NCBI GenBank assembly: GCA_030619885.1
Contig: JAUXAN010000005.1
Span: 1 to 64,000 of the forward strand
Reading direction: 5' to 3'
DNA from: a bacterium
GTDB taxonomy: Bacteria; Hydrothermota; DG-26; JAUXAN01
DNA: 64,000 nucleotides
Position numbers and translations under genes: made by a program. Shown in pieces: positions 50,444 to 60,179 of this stretch (positions are counted from its first letter, which is position 1; every line of letters begins with the position of its first letter). The notes below the pieces were generated by a model. It was not told the origin of the DNA and did no database searches. It worked only from the letters and a program-made list of their open reading frames with translations.

Positions 50444-53400
50444 ATGAGAAACTTGATTTTTATCCTTCTGTTCTTCTTTAGTTCTTCATACGCATCAGAG
50501 GTAGATAGCCTGCTGTTTCATCTAAAAAATGGAGACGAACTTCAAAGGATGCGTGCGGCTGAACGACTGGGTAGACTGAAAGAGAAAACTGCAGTGGATG
50601 TTTTAATCAATACCCTTAAAGATGAATCTGATGGTGTGAAGAAGTATGCCTGTTTTGCTCTGGGTGAAATAGGTAGCCCGGAGGCGATCAAGCCCTTGAT
50701 TGCTCTATTCTCTGACCCCAACAAGTATGTTAGAGGATATGCAAAGACAGCGCTGCTCAAAATAGGCGAACCGGCGAGTGAGCCTTTAGCCCGCTTACTC
50801 AATAATATAGATAAAAATGTTAGATGGAAGTCTGCAGTAGTCCTTGGCAGGATGGGAGATAGAAGGGCAGTAAAACCGCTGATGGAGGCATTGGAATATG
50901 GTGGCAAGGAGTATAGAAAAGAGGCTGCTCTACTGCTATCACAGTTGAAAGAGAAGAAGGCAATAAGACTTCTGATTCGTGCACTCGGTGACGATGAAAA
51001 ACATGTGGTCAAAGCTGCAAAAGTTGGAATTATCGAATGGGGGAAGGAAGATGAAGAGGTGGTCATACAACTAATCACAGCACTGAAAGATGAAGATATG
51101 CCTCGTGCAAATATATGCGGTGCTCTATCTGCAATTGGAGATAGTTTAGCCGTGGAACCTATAATTGATGCTGCTTACTCTACAGACGATACATTGAGGG
51201 CTGCGGCTGCCCTTGCACTGGGTGATTTTATGAGCGGTGAGGTCTCTCAAACGGTCTTCGGAGCAGATGGAGTTGAAGTAGAAGGAGAGGGGATGGGAGT
51301 GGAAGGGGTGGAAATTGAAAATGTCCCAATTCAAGATGAACGAATTCCTGAGGTACTTCTCACCCTCCTTGGCGATGAGCGTAGTATAGTCCGCAAATAT
51401 GCCTCAGAAGCAGTGGGAAAGATAAAAGAAGGGAGAGCAATACCGCTTCTCATCGAGTTATTAGATGATAAAGATATTTCAGTGAGATTCTCTGCTTGTG
51501 CATCTCTCGCAAAGATAGGAAAACCGTCTATTGATAAACTCGCGGATGCATTGAAGAATGGGAGCATACAGGTAAGGAAGTATGCTGCAATTGCCTTAGG
51601 AAAAATCGGAGATGAAGAAACAATTTCTGTGCTTCTCAATGGAATCAAAGATGAAAACTGGCAAGTAAGGGAGGCGGCTGTTCAGGCGCTCGGACAACTT
51701 AGAACAGAAAAAGCCCTTAAAGGGATTATATCAATATTTGGTGACGATGATATTCGGGTGAGAGAATCTGCATCGAGAGCCGCATCGCAGTTCGGTGATG
51801 CGGCGATAAGACGAGTTAAGAAAATGCTTGTTTCGAAAGATGAAAAGGTGAGGGCAACCTGCATTCAAACACTCGGAAGGGTTGGAGATGAAAGTTCCTA
51901 CCCGCTGATAGTTAAATCCTTAAAAGACCCTGCGTTGGAAGTAAAAAAAGAGGCGGTTACAGCACTTGGAAAATTTGGACAGAAAGCAATAGAACCACTT
52001 TTGAGAATTTTTAGCGATGAAAATGATATAGTAACAAGAAGAGCAATAATAAATTCATTAAAAAGGATTCAAGGCTCTGAAAAATATATCCTTAATGCAT
52101 TGAGAAGTAAGGATAAGAAAGTTAAATCAGCATCCGCTTTAGTATCTGGTGAGTTGAGACTCAAAGAAGCAGTACCCGATTTGTTACACCTTTTAAATGA
52201 CAGAAATCCATCGGTGAAAGAAAACGCCACATCTGCTCTTGGAAAATTGCGCTCCTTTGAAGCAGTTGAGCCAATAATGAAGCGGATATCCAAGGAGAGA
52301 AATCTTGAAGTAAAAAGGGAGTTAGTTTATGCACTTGGTGAAATAGGCGATAAAAAGGCGACTCCATTTCTGATAAACCTATTAAAAGATACCGAAATGC
52401 GGTCGTCAGTCATACTTGCACTTGGAGAACTTGGTGATAAAAGTGCGATTCCATATTTATTCACTCTGTTGAATTCTCGACAGGGTATACACGAAATAAT
52501 TAGTTCTTTAACCAAACTGATAGACAGACCACAGGATTTAGAAACCATAACCGAAGAAGACATCAAAAATTTCGTTGGACTACTCAAATCAGATGATGAA
52601 TTTGTGAGGATTAAGACGAAATATCTTTTGAGCAAGGTGGGAAAAAGGGCTACTCAGCCGCTTCTTGAAGTAATTACATACGGGAAAAAACGGGAAAAAA
52701 TCCTTGCCATCACGGCGTTAGGAGAAATCAAAGACCCTGAATCTACACCTGTATTGAGGAAACTCTTGAACTCGGAAGATGCTAATATCGTGAGGGCGGC
52801 TATAATACCTCTTGGAAAACTGTGTGATGAGAAGTCGCTTGGAAGGATGATAGAACTTTTAAAAAGCGAGGATTTCAGAACGAGATATAATGCCATCTAC
52901 GCCATAGTGAGGATTGGTGAGCCAACTTCTGCCATCCCTCTCGCACTCCTATTCGATGACCCGGTCTACAAGGTGAGGAAATCTGCACATGCAGCGATTG
53001 AAGAACTCACAGGAGGTCAATGCAGAATTTTGGGCAGATTTACACCTATTTCGAATATAGATGTCATCTGGTTTGGTGTGCTCGCCTTCGTTATAGCAGT
53101 GCCTTATGCAAATAAATGGATTCCTAATTTTAGGAATTCCCTTGTAAAAATTGGGCGCAGGTTGGTAATTTCCGATAGAGTAAAATGGTGGATTGCCTTC
53201 GTTCTTGGGATAGGGGCGATTGGACTCTATGTTTACTGTCAGATATGTAATGTTGGGGACCCGAGCGGACTCGGACTGACCCAGATGAGTTTTTTTCAGG
53301 CTATTATGGTGTTCACCATAAAAGTATTTCCTTTCTTCATTGGAGGATGTCTGGCAGCAGGATTCATCCTTCGATATTTTTCCTTCTTTCAAAAAAATCT

Positions 53401-54136
53401 TCCATCGAGTATGCTCGGCTCTACCAGCCTCGGCGCTGTCCTTCCACTCTGTTCATGTGCGGTAGTGCCCATTTCAAGGGGGATGCTCTCGGTGAACATT
53501 CCCCGCCGTGCGGTCATATCCTTTTTGATGGTGACACCCGTGCTCAATCCATTCGTAATCATTCTATCCTATGGTGTCATAGGTCTCGAGTTCACCCTTG
53601 CCCGAATTTTTTCTATCTTTATCCTTGCTATTGCAAGTGGCATTTTGATTGAGAAACTGATAAGTGAAGAGGAAATAGACCCTGATAGTGGACTCTGTAA
53701 GTTGTGCAGTGAGTGTGCTGGTGCGAGTCTTACTCAATCTTCTTCAGCATTCATCGCCGGGTGGCGAATGATGGGTTTTTTGCTGAGATATATGGTCATT
53801 GGAATATTTTTGGGTGCAATCGTATCCATCTATCTACCGCCCATAGTTGTAGTCAAGTATTTGAGTTCAAACATTCTGGGACTGTTAGCAGCAGTCACTG
53901 TAGGACTGCCAATGTATCTCTGCACTGGGGAAGAGGTCTTATTTTTAAAACCACTTATGGATATGGGTCTTCCCTTAGGACATGCGATTGCATTCACACT
54001 TGCCGCAAACGGTATCTGTCTCTCCTCGATTGCGCTCTTAGTAGGGGTAATAGGGAAGAAGACCACTATACTCATATCTGCTGCCTTTTTAATTGGTCCT
54101 TTCATTCTCGGCTATGCAATAAATATCTTTCTATAA
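50444..54136 (+). CDS. HEAT-repeat / ArsP-type permease fusion
   Basis: 1230 residues from ATG 50444; an upstream in-frame extension (MPVPYLNK...) is translated palindrome, and starting at 50444 gives a clean signal peptide (MRNLIFILLFFFSSSYA). Residues ~20-855 are ~25 PBS-lyase-type HEAT repeats (KYACFALGEIGSPEAIKPLI, RKYAAIALGKIGDEETISVL, VKKEAVTALGKFGQKAIEPL). A membrane domain follows from ~870 with about nine helices: PLCSCAVVPISRGML (~1000) and FLMVTPVLNPFVIIL, the signature of the PF03773 (ArsP/DUF318) permeases, then YLCTGEEVLFLKPLMDMGLP. The HEAT part should face the periplasm. ArsP exports trivalent organoarsenicals; the substrate here is unknown. Confidence 0.85.
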   Translation: MRNLIFILLFFFSSSYASEVDSLLFHLKNGDELQRMRAAERLGRLKEKTAVDVLINTLKDESDGVKKYACFALGEIGSPEAIKPLIALFSDPNKYVRGYAKTALLKIGEPASEPLARLLNNIDKNVRWKSAVVLGRMGDRRAVKPLMEALEYGGKEYRKEAALLLSQLKEKKAIRLLIRALGDDEKHVVKAAKVGIIEWGKEDEEVVIQLITALKDEDMPRANICGALSAIGDSLAVEPIIDAAYSTDDTLRAAAALALGDFMSGEVSQTVFGADGVEVEGEGMGVEGVEIENVPIQDERIPEVLLTLLGDERSIVRKYASEAVGKIKEGRAIPLLIELLDDKDISVRFSACASLAKIGKPSIDKLADALKNGSIQVRKYAAIALGKIGDEETISVLLNGIKDENWQVREAAVQALGQLRTEKALKGIISIFGDDDIRVRESASRAASQFGDAAIRRVKKMLVSKDEKVRATCIQTLGRVGDESSYPLIVKSLKDPALEVKKEAVTALGKFGQKAIEPLLRIFSDENDIVTRRAIINSLKRIQGSEKYILNALRSKDKKVKSASALVSGELRLKEAVPDLLHLLNDRNPSVKENATSALGKLRSFEAVEPIMKRISKERNLEVKRELVYALGEIGDKKATPFLINLLKDTEMRSSVILALGELGDKSAIPYLFTLLNSRQGIHEIISSLTKLIDRPQDLETITEEDIKNFVGLLKSDDEFVRIKTKYLLSKVGKRATQPLLEVITYGKKREKILAITALGEIKDPESTPVLRKLLNSEDANIVRAAIIPLGKLCDEKSLGRMIELLKSEDFRTRYNAIYAIVRIGEPTSAIPLALLFDDPVYKVRKSAHAAIEELTGGQCRILGRFTPISNIDVIWFGVLAFVIAVPYANKWIPNFRNSLVKIGRRLVISDRVKWWIAFVLGIGAIGLYVYCQICNVGDPSGLGLTQMSFFQAIMVFTIKVFPFFIGGCLAAGFILRYFSFFQKNLPSSMLGSTSLGAVLPLCSCAVVPISRGMLSVNIPRRAVISFLMVTPVLNPFVIILSYGVIGLEFTLARIFSIFILAIASGILIEKLISEEEIDPDSGLCKLCSECAGASLTQSSSAFIAGWRMMGFLLRYMVIGIFLGAIVSIYLPPIVVVKYLSSNILGLLAAVTVGLPMYLCTGEEVLFLKPLMDMGLPLGHAIAFTLAANGICLSSIALLVGVIGKKTTILISAAFLIGPFILGYAINIFL

Positions 54137-54299
54137 GCAGATCGTAGGAACAACCTAAAGGACAGGCACAAGGCCTGCCCCTGCGTATACATATTTAAAA
54201 AAGTAGAGATGGGAAAAGGTAAATTACCTCTTTCTGGCTTTATGGCATATTCAACCTGATTACTCGTGTAATTCGTACAATTCGTGGTTTCTTTTTTTC
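54137..54299. repeat. Palindromic and simple repeats
   Basis: caacctaaaggacaggcaca/aggcctgcccctgcg hairpin (54151-54185), agtagagatgggaaaaggta (54205-54224, shared with 43504-43523), and a cgtgtaattcgtacaattcgtgg run leading to TTGACA. Confidence 0.6.
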
Positions 54300-54328
54300 T
54301 TGACACAATGCTTATTTTTCTATATATT
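54300..54328 (+). promoter_or_regulatory. Leaderless promoter of the 54-kb cargo gene
   Basis: TTGACA 54300-54305, 17-nt spacer, TATATT 54323-54328, 7 nt, ATG 54336. The TTG of the -35 box is in frame with the gene and would be mistaken for a start codon. Confidence 0.7.
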
Positions 54329-54335
54329 AAATCTG

Positions 54336-56786
54336 ATGATAGAGAGACTCATATTTGAAATCATTCTGCTGGTTACTTTTCAAGGACAGGCGCGAGACCT
54401 GCCCCTACAAATGGTTTTAAAGCAGAATGCTCTACCTCTTCAATGGCAGGTACAAGGCATGCCACTACAAATCGATTCACTTTGCATCAATATACCCCGA
54501 CCCCATGGTGGGCTCGGTTTCGATGGAAATTATCTGTGGTGCGTTAGTAATGGAGATAGTCTGAGTATTTTCTATAGGATTGACCCCACAAATGGAAAGG
54601 TTAAAAATTTTTTCTATGCACCCTATCAAGGTTATACGAAAGGATTAACAAGCGATGGGATGAATGTTTATGCAGTTAATCATTCTGATAACGCTATCTA
54701 TAAATTGACCTTCGATGGAGCCATCGTTAATAAACTTTCGCCTCCAGGTATACTCCCGAATGGAATTACTTTTGATGGTGTAAATCTATGGGTTACAGAT
54801 TACTCTACCCAGAATTTGATAAAGCTCGATACTCTGGGTGCCATACTCAACTCATATACAAAAGCAGAAGGTATTATATTGTTAGAAGACCTTGCTTTTT
54901 GTCAAGATAGACTCTGGGCAGTAGATATAGGTGGTATTTATGAAATTTACACCTATGGTTCATACTATTATATCAGGAAAGAACTTTCTTTGCCCGGAAA
55001 ATATTTCTTTCCACAGGGTCTTGCATCTGATGGTGCATTTCTCTATTACTGTAGTGAAGCGGATTGTTATATCTACAAACTTGATATGAGGGAAGATTTT
55101 GAAACCGATGATGGAGAGTTTATATCCGATCCCGACTTTATAGCATTCGAGTGGGGGATACCAACTTATGGTCCTGTGAGTGGATATTCTAAAACGCATT
55201 GCTGGGCAACCCGTCTCGATGCCACTTATTCTGATTCAGTAGATTGGAAACTCACTTCACCTCCGATAGATTTATCCTGGTTTAATTTTACAAAGCCGTG
55301 TCTGTACTTCTACCATTGGTATGATATAGAAGATAATTGGGACGGTGGAAATGTTAAACTCTCAACAGATAGTACAAATTGGAGTATTATAATGCCTCTG
55401 TCTGGTTATGATGACCAGATCAATAACGAAAATGCAGGCATACCAAACGAGTGGGGATTCACAGACTCGGCTAAATATTGGCACAGAGTGATTTTCGACC
55501 TCACCCCTTATGCCGATTCTACAGTCTGGATTAGATGGCATTTTGGTTCCGATGGCGAGGGAGTCGGGACTGGATGGTATATAGATGATGTTGGCTTTTC
55601 AAACTTGATACACGATTTGACCGTTAAATTAATTTTAACACCAGAAAGGGTAGTCAAGCCTGCTCAACCGATAATACCGGAAATTATGATAAAAAATATC
55701 GGCGTATATACAGAGAACAACTTCAATGTGACCTGTAAGATAGATGGAGAATATTCCGATGCTTTTCCTGTTGACAGCCTTCTACCAGATTCCTCTATAA
55801 TCATTTCTTTTAAATCGTGGGAGCCAGTATCAGGAGACCATACAGTTAGTACATATATTTCATCCACAGATGATGAGAATAAGGCAAACGATACCCTATC
55901 CTTGATGGTGAAGGCTTTGGAGATAGTAGATATGACCTCCACTCAGCCAGCTACACCAGTTGTGATTGACGGAAATCTGAACGAGTGGGATTTATCAAAA
56001 GGGATAGATGTCTCGGATATAGTCGGGGGATATGATGCGGCAAATCCCTGCAGTTCTGCTATCATTTACTTTATGAACGATGCGGATTATCTCTATATAG
56101 GATGTGACTTTCTTGCAGATGAGAGTATAGAACCCCTCGACCAGATAGGTATCTATATTGATGAGAATGGAAATGGAGAGTGGGATGGATGGGATGAAGA
56201 GGGCATTTACCTTCTTCTATCTGATACAATCATATACTATGGACAACCGAGCGGCAACCCTTACCCCATACCTGATGCAGATGCGAGTTCAAGTTTAGAT
56301 GGCAATCTGAAATATGAGGTGAAGCTCCCTTTCGGAGATAATTGCTGGGAGATAAATAGTTTTGACTTGGAAATTTTTATCTATGCATATGATGGGAGGA
56401 ATCATCAATTTTTTGGCTGGTATCCACAAAATCTGTTGGGTATGAACTGGACTGACCCTCACTATTATGGTAGACTGGCACTTGCCACTGTAAGTACTCT
56501 GGAAGTAGGGGAGAGGAGAGAGTATAAGAAAGTTGGATTTTCTTTTTCCCCGAATCCTGTATTTGAAGAAGCGAATATTATACTATATCTGCCTGAGAAT
56601 AGGGACTTTTCTCTCACCCTCTATGACCCATCAGGCAGAGTTGTGAAACGGTTGTATGAGGGAAAGAGTGGTGGAAGAGTTTTTAGACTAAGATGGGACG
56701 GGATAGAAATTCCATCTGGAGTCTATTTCTTTCTCCTGGCGATGGGAGATACGAAAATCGTTAAAAAAATGATTCTTTTAAGGTGA
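54336..56786 (+). CDS. Large secreted protein with type IX sorting domain and repeat-encoded N-terminus
   Basis: 816 residues from ATG 54336. Signal peptide MIERLIFEIILLVTFQGQA. Two palindromic repeats (54383-54407 and 54444-54468) encode QGQARDLPLQ and WQVQGMPLQ around the cleavage region. Propeller (~45-255; FDGNYLWCVSNGDSLSIFYR, ITFDGVNLWVTDYSTQNLIK); MAM-like sandwich (~258-425) paralogous to that of the gene at 48379; CARDB-like domain (~430-530). A DOMON/CBM9-like domain (~545-715; VVIDGNLNEWDLSKGIDVSD, IGIYIDENGNGEWDGWDEEG) precedes the sorting domain FSFSPNPVFEEANIILYL, LTLYDPSGRVVKRLYEG, IPSGVYFFLLAMGDTKIVKK. Probably a surface glycan-related protein, but this is inference. Confidence 0.87.
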   Translation: MIERLIFEIILLVTFQGQARDLPLQMVLKQNALPLQWQVQGMPLQIDSLCINIPRPHGGLGFDGNYLWCVSNGDSLSIFYRIDPTNGKVKNFFYAPYQGYTKGLTSDGMNVYAVNHSDNAIYKLTFDGAIVNKLSPPGILPNGITFDGVNLWVTDYSTQNLIKLDTLGAILNSYTKAEGIILLEDLAFCQDRLWAVDIGGIYEIYTYGSYYYIRKELSLPGKYFFPQGLASDGAFLYYCSEADCYIYKLDMREDFETDDGEFISDPDFIAFEWGIPTYGPVSGYSKTHCWATRLDATYSDSVDWKLTSPPIDLSWFNFTKPCLYFYHWYDIEDNWDGGNVKLSTDSTNWSIIMPLSGYDDQINNENAGIPNEWGFTDSAKYWHRVIFDLTPYADSTVWIRWHFGSDGEGVGTGWYIDDVGFSNLIHDLTVKLILTPERVVKPAQPIIPEIMIKNIGVYTENNFNVTCKIDGEYSDAFPVDSLLPDSSIIISFKSWEPVSGDHTVSTYISSTDDENKANDTLSLMVKALEIVDMTSTQPATPVVIDGNLNEWDLSKGIDVSDIVGGYDAANPCSSAIIYFMNDADYLYIGCDFLADESIEPLDQIGIYIDENGNGEWDGWDEEGIYLLLSDTIIYYGQPSGNPYPIPDADASSSLDGNLKYEVKLPFGDNCWEINSFDLEIFIYAYDGRNHQFFGWYPQNLLGMNWTDPHYYGRLALATVSTLEVGERREYKKVGFSFSPNPVFEEANIILYLPENRDFSLTLYDPSGRVVKRLYEGKSGGRVFRLRWDGIEIPSGVYFFLLAMGDTKIVKKMILLR

Positions 56787-56791
56787 GGAAC

Positions 56792-56842
56792 ATGAAGGAA
56801 AGAGCACCACGAATCACATTCGTGTTTATACTTTCAATCTGA
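56792..56842 (+). other. 16-codon leader-like ORF before ftsH
   Basis: GGTGAGGAAC precedes an ATG that opens MKERAPRITFVFILSI and stops 1 nt before the ftsH ATG. The DNA contains the hairpin CACGAATcacATTCGTG. Could couple translation into ftsH, which lacks its own Shine-Dalgarno; could equally be chance. Confidence 0.25.
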
Positions 56843-56843
56843 T

Positions 56844-58736
56844 ATGAACGAAAAAAAGAAAAAGAAGGACAAAGAGAGGTCAAAAAAGATCAGAACTATG
56901 ACTTTCTGGGTCATATTATTTCTGTCTATTTTAGTAATATTCAATTTGATTGTAGGAAGAAAAAAACACGGGCAGGAAATTTCGTATTCAGAGTTCAAAG
57001 AACAGTTGAAATCCGGAAACATCGCATCCGTAACTGTGGATAAAAAAGAGATAAAGGGAAAATTAAAAACAGAGTCCTCATTGTTCATTCCTGCAATGGA
57101 GAAAACTATCACTTTTAAGAATTTCAAAACCTACATACCTTTTGAGGACCAAGACCTGGCAGACGAACTTGTTGAAAAGGGTATTGAAGTGAATGCGAAA
57201 CCTGCTTTCTCCTTGTGGGGAACGATTGGTCCTTACATACCTCTCATTCTTCTGCTTCTCTTCTGGTTCATTCTTCTTGGAAGAATGCAGACAGGTCCCA
57301 CAAAGGCATTCACTTTTGGCAGGAGTAAGGCGAAGGTAGTCTCTGAGGATAAACCAAAGGTAACATTTAAAGATGTGGCTGGAATTGAAGAGGCAAAACA
57401 AGAACTCTATGAGGTGATTGGATTTTTAAAAAATCCTCTAAAGTTTAGAAGATTGGGGGCGAGAATCCCCAAGGGTGTTTTATTACTTGGTGCTCCAGGA
57501 ACAGGCAAAACCCTTTTAGCAAAGGCGGTGGCTGGTGAAGCCCAAGTCCCTTTCTTTTCAATAAGTGGTTCTGACTTCGTGGAGATGTTCGTAGGTGTTG
57601 GTGCATCTCGAGTGAGAGACCTGTTTGAACAGGGGAAGAAGAGCGCACCATGCATAATTTTTATAGATGAGATAGATGCGGTAGGAAGGTTGAGGGGAGC
57701 AGGTATAGGCGGGGGTCATGATGAGCGCGAACAGACGCTAAATCAGTTGCTGGTAAGTATGGACGGCTTCGACACACAGGACGGAGTTATTATACTTGCT
57801 GCTACCAACAGACCGGATATATTGGACCCTGCCTTACTTCGTCCGGGTAGATTCGACCGACAGGTGATCATCGATAGACCCGATTTGAAGGGACGGGAAG
57901 GTATTTTTAAAGTACATACTAAAAAGAAACCCCTTGCAGAAGATGTCGATCTGAAGGTCCTGGCAAGAGGGACACCTGGTTTTTCAGGGGCTGATATAGC
58001 GAATATGGTAAATGAGGCGGTAATACTCGCTGCAAGACACAACAGAAAAAAGGTCACCAGGATAGATTTTGACGAGGCGAGAGACAAGATACTCATGGGT
58101 ATGGAACGAAAGAGCATGATCATCTCCAGTAGTGAGAAAAGAAACGCAGCATATCACGAGGCAGGGCATGTCCTCGTATCAAAGATGATCGAAGGGATGG
58201 ACCCTATTCACAAGGTAACCATTATCCCGAGAGGAAGGGCACTGGGTGTAACCCAACAGCTGCCAATAGACGAGCGCCATAATCTTTCGAGGACCTACTG
58301 TATGAATCAGCTCGCATTCACCCTTGGAGGCAGGGCTGCAGAGAAAATAGTCCTCCACGATGTGACAACAGGTTCAGGTAACGACATAGAACAGGTTACA
58401 GGGATAGCACGGAAGATGGTTTGTGAATGGGGGATGAGCGATAGTTTGGGTCCACTCACCTTCGGGAAAAAAGAAGAAGAGGTATTTCTTGGAAGAGAGA
58501 TAGCAACCCATAGGGACTATTCAGAGGAGACAGCAAAGATTATCGATAAAGAGGTTAGAAAGATTGTGGAAGAAGCACAAAAGAGGGCAGAAGATATAAT
58601 ATTGAAAAATCTCCCTAAACTCCATGCCATTGCAAATGCACTTTTAGAGAAGGAATTGTTAGATGGAGATGAAGTAGATGAAATTATTAAAGGAGTGGCG
58701 GATGGACAAAAAAAAGATAAAAAAAGCGGTAGTTGA
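56844..58736 (+). CDS. ftsH: ATP-dependent zinc metalloprotease FtsH
   Basis: Membrane AAA+ protease that degrades membrane and short-lived proteins. 630 residues. Membrane helix 1 (~20-37), small external domain, helix 2 (~127-147, [13 protein letters not shown]). AAA domain with [18 protein letters not shown] (~216), [13 protein letters not shown] and the second region of homology [20 protein letters not shown]. Zinc protease motif HEAGH (~437) and the third ligand Asp in [11 protein letters not shown]. Complete. Overlaps folE. Confidence 0.95.
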   Translation: MNEKKKKKDKERSKKIRTMTFWVILFLSILVIFNLIVGRKKHGQEISYSEFKEQLKSGNIASVTVDKKEIKGKLKTESSLFIPAMEKTITFKNFKTYIPFEDQDLADELVEKGIEVNAKPAFSLWGTIGPYIPLILLLLFWFILLGRMQTGPTKAFTFGRSKAKVVSEDKPKVTFKDVAGIEEAKQELYEVIGFLKNPLKFRRLGARIPKGVLLLGAPGTGKTLLAKAVAGEAQVPFFSISGSDFVEMFVGVGASRVRDLFEQGKKSAPCIIFIDEIDAVGRLRGAGIGGGHDEREQTLNQLLVSMDGFDTQDGVIILAATNRPDILDPALLRPGRFDRQVIIDRPDLKGREGIFKVHTKKKPLAEDVDLKVLARGTPGFSGADIANMVNEAVILAARHNRKKVTRIDFDEARDKILMGMERKSMIISSSEKRNAAYHEAGHVLVSKMIEGMDPIHKVTIIPRGRALGVTQQLPIDERHNLSRTYCMNQLAFTLGGRAAEKIVLHDVTTGSGNDIEQVTGIARKMVCEWGMSDSLGPLTFGKKEEEVFLGREIATHRDYSEETAKIIDKEVRKIVEEAQKRAEDIILKNLPKLHAIANALLEKELLDGDEVDEIIKGVADGQKKDKKSGS

Positions 58737-59256
58737 TTTCCTATCTGCAATTGGAGAGGACCCCACACGGGAAGGGTTGAAAGATACACCACAGAGGATT
58801 GCAAATATGTTAGAAGAAATCTTCTCCGGTGTAGGTAAGGATGTGGAAACGGAGATAAAACTGTATCACACAAAGAATGAGGATGAGATGATATTGATTA
58901 AAAATATTCCATTCTATTCTATGTGTGAGCATCATCTACTACCGTTTTTCGGAAAGGCACACATAGCATACATCCCAAAAGATAACAAAATTCCGGGTTT
59001 TTCAGGATTGGTAAGGGCAATAGATATGATGGCAAAACGACCACAATTGCAGGAGAGACTGACCACCGAGATTGCCGATTTATTTGTGCGCATTTTGAAA
59101 CCAATGGGTGTTTTAGTCGTAATTGAGGCAGAACATCTATGCCTGACGATGAGAGGCGTAAAAAAGCCTGGTTCTTTAACAATAACATCCGCTATGAGAG
59201 GGGTAATGAGAAAACAGCCCACCAGAGCCGAAGCCTTCTCATTGTTAAAGGGGTAA
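58702..59256 (+). CDS. folE: GTP cyclohydrolase I
   Basis: 184 residues. FolE converts GTP to dihydroneopterin triphosphate for folate/pterin synthesis. Signatures: [20 protein letters not shown]; zinc Cys/His in [40 protein letters not shown]; the second zinc Cys in [25 protein letters not shown] lies shortly before ATG 58702, inside the ftsH end; an upstream in-frame start at 58678 lacks that support. Pairing with ftsH is also seen in other genomes. Confidence 0.94.
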   Translation: MDKKKIKKAVVDFLSAIGEDPTREGLKDTPQRIANMLEEIFSGVGKDVETEIKLYHTKNEDEMILIKNIPFYSMCEHHLLPFFGKAHIAYIPKDNKIPGFSGLVRAIDMMAKRPQLQERLTTEIADLFVRILKPMGVLVVIEAEHLCLTMRGVKKPGSLTITSAMRGVMRKQPTRAEAFSLLKG

Positions 59257-59496
59257 ATAAATTAAAGGATTTTCTTACAAAAAGGAAATAAGTCTTTTTG
59301 CTTCAAGAACTTCAAGAGGGCTCCAGTGTCAAGTCTTGACATAGGACTTTCATATTGCCAAGCACCCTCCTCGAATTTAAAAAGTACATTTTATCCCTAC
59401 GGATCCGTATGGAAAAGTTTGATTCCATTGTTGTGACTCAATCAGCATGTTATCTGCCAGTTGCGGGCTTGTCCGAGTGTGATGCGACAGTTATGC
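59257..59496. repeat. Repeat-bearing gap, left boundary of a small cassette
   Basis: tccctacggatccgtatgga unit at about 59393-59412 (cf. 23140), gttatctgccagttgcgggcttgtccg at 59449-59475. Within it GTTGCGGGCTTGT (59460-59472) is perfectly inverted at 59917-59929. Confidence 0.6.
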
Positions 59497-59865
59497 TTAC
59501 GCAGCCTTGGGCCGAGAAACTATAAAAAGAATTAACAAAACCAGATCTGCGATCATGTGAATCCACCAAAAAGTAGCAAGCGAACCTAACATAGCAAGCG
59601 TGATAAAGTATGAAACGAGCGCCAAGGCATATCGAAGGATCCCCATGTTTATGACGAATTTGTACTTCACGGGATCTTTAGATGCAATGAAAAACATCAC
59701 CCCAAAGACCAGCATAAGCGCACCAAAGGGGTGAATATAAACCAAAGCCTCCTCAATGTACTCAAGTCCAAAAAGGTTTGAAATCGCTTTGCTGCCAAAA
59801 AAAGCAGGGAGCCCGCGGAATACAAATTCCACGATGGCTGCGATAATCAAAATAACTTTAGCCAT
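59497..59865 (-). CDS. Small four-helix membrane protein in a repeat-bounded cassette
   Basis: 122 residues with four predicted membrane helices (VILIIAAIVEFVFRG, IHPFGALMLVFGVMFFIAS, GILRYALALVSYFITLAML, WIHMIADLVLLILFIV). No catalytic motif; resembles small uncharacterised DUF-type membrane proteins. AAGGAGG before the ATG. It stands alone between 13-bp inverted repeats (59460-59472, 59917-59929), which suggests that it moves as a cassette. Confidence 0.7.
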   Translation of the reverse strand: MAKVILIIAAIVEFVFRGLPAFFGSKAISNLFGLEYIEEALVYIHPFGALMLVFGVMFFIASKDPVKYKFVINMGILRYALALVSYFITLAMLGSLATFWWIHMIADLVLLILFIVSRPKAA

Positions 59866-60179
59866 TTTATCCTCCTTTTGTTTCTAAATTCTCAGAATTT
59901 AGATTAATTTTATTAAACAAGCCCGCAACCCGCAAATAATGTGTTTATATACGAACCAGGTTCATATATACCTTCCTATAAATGTCTTAATTCTCCGATA
60001 CCACCCCCTTTTTGATACATGCTGTCAAGTCTTGAAGAGCTCTTTATATAAAATAGAATGTATTATTATAAATTGTCAAGTAAAAAAACACTGAATTTGC
60101 AAAAAATTTATTAAAAATACTTCCAAATAAAATTCCACATTATGAGCTTCTCCGTTATGTCATAGATTTTGTTAACTCA
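59866..60179. other. Gap with right cassette boundary and AT-rich tail
   Basis: Holds the right inverted repeat (59917-59929), a tatacgaacc/ggttcatata palindrome (59949-59969) followed by tataccttcctat as at 33455-33470, and an AT-rich stretch without recognisable genes. tgtcaagtcttga occurs here (60028) and at 59328. Confidence 0.45.

Noticed and set aside
54300..54335. TTG start codon giving a 12-residue longer N-terminus for the 54-kb secreted protein
   Set aside because: The TTG is the first half of a TTGACA -35 box; ATG 54336, 7 nt after the -10, gives a proper signal peptide.
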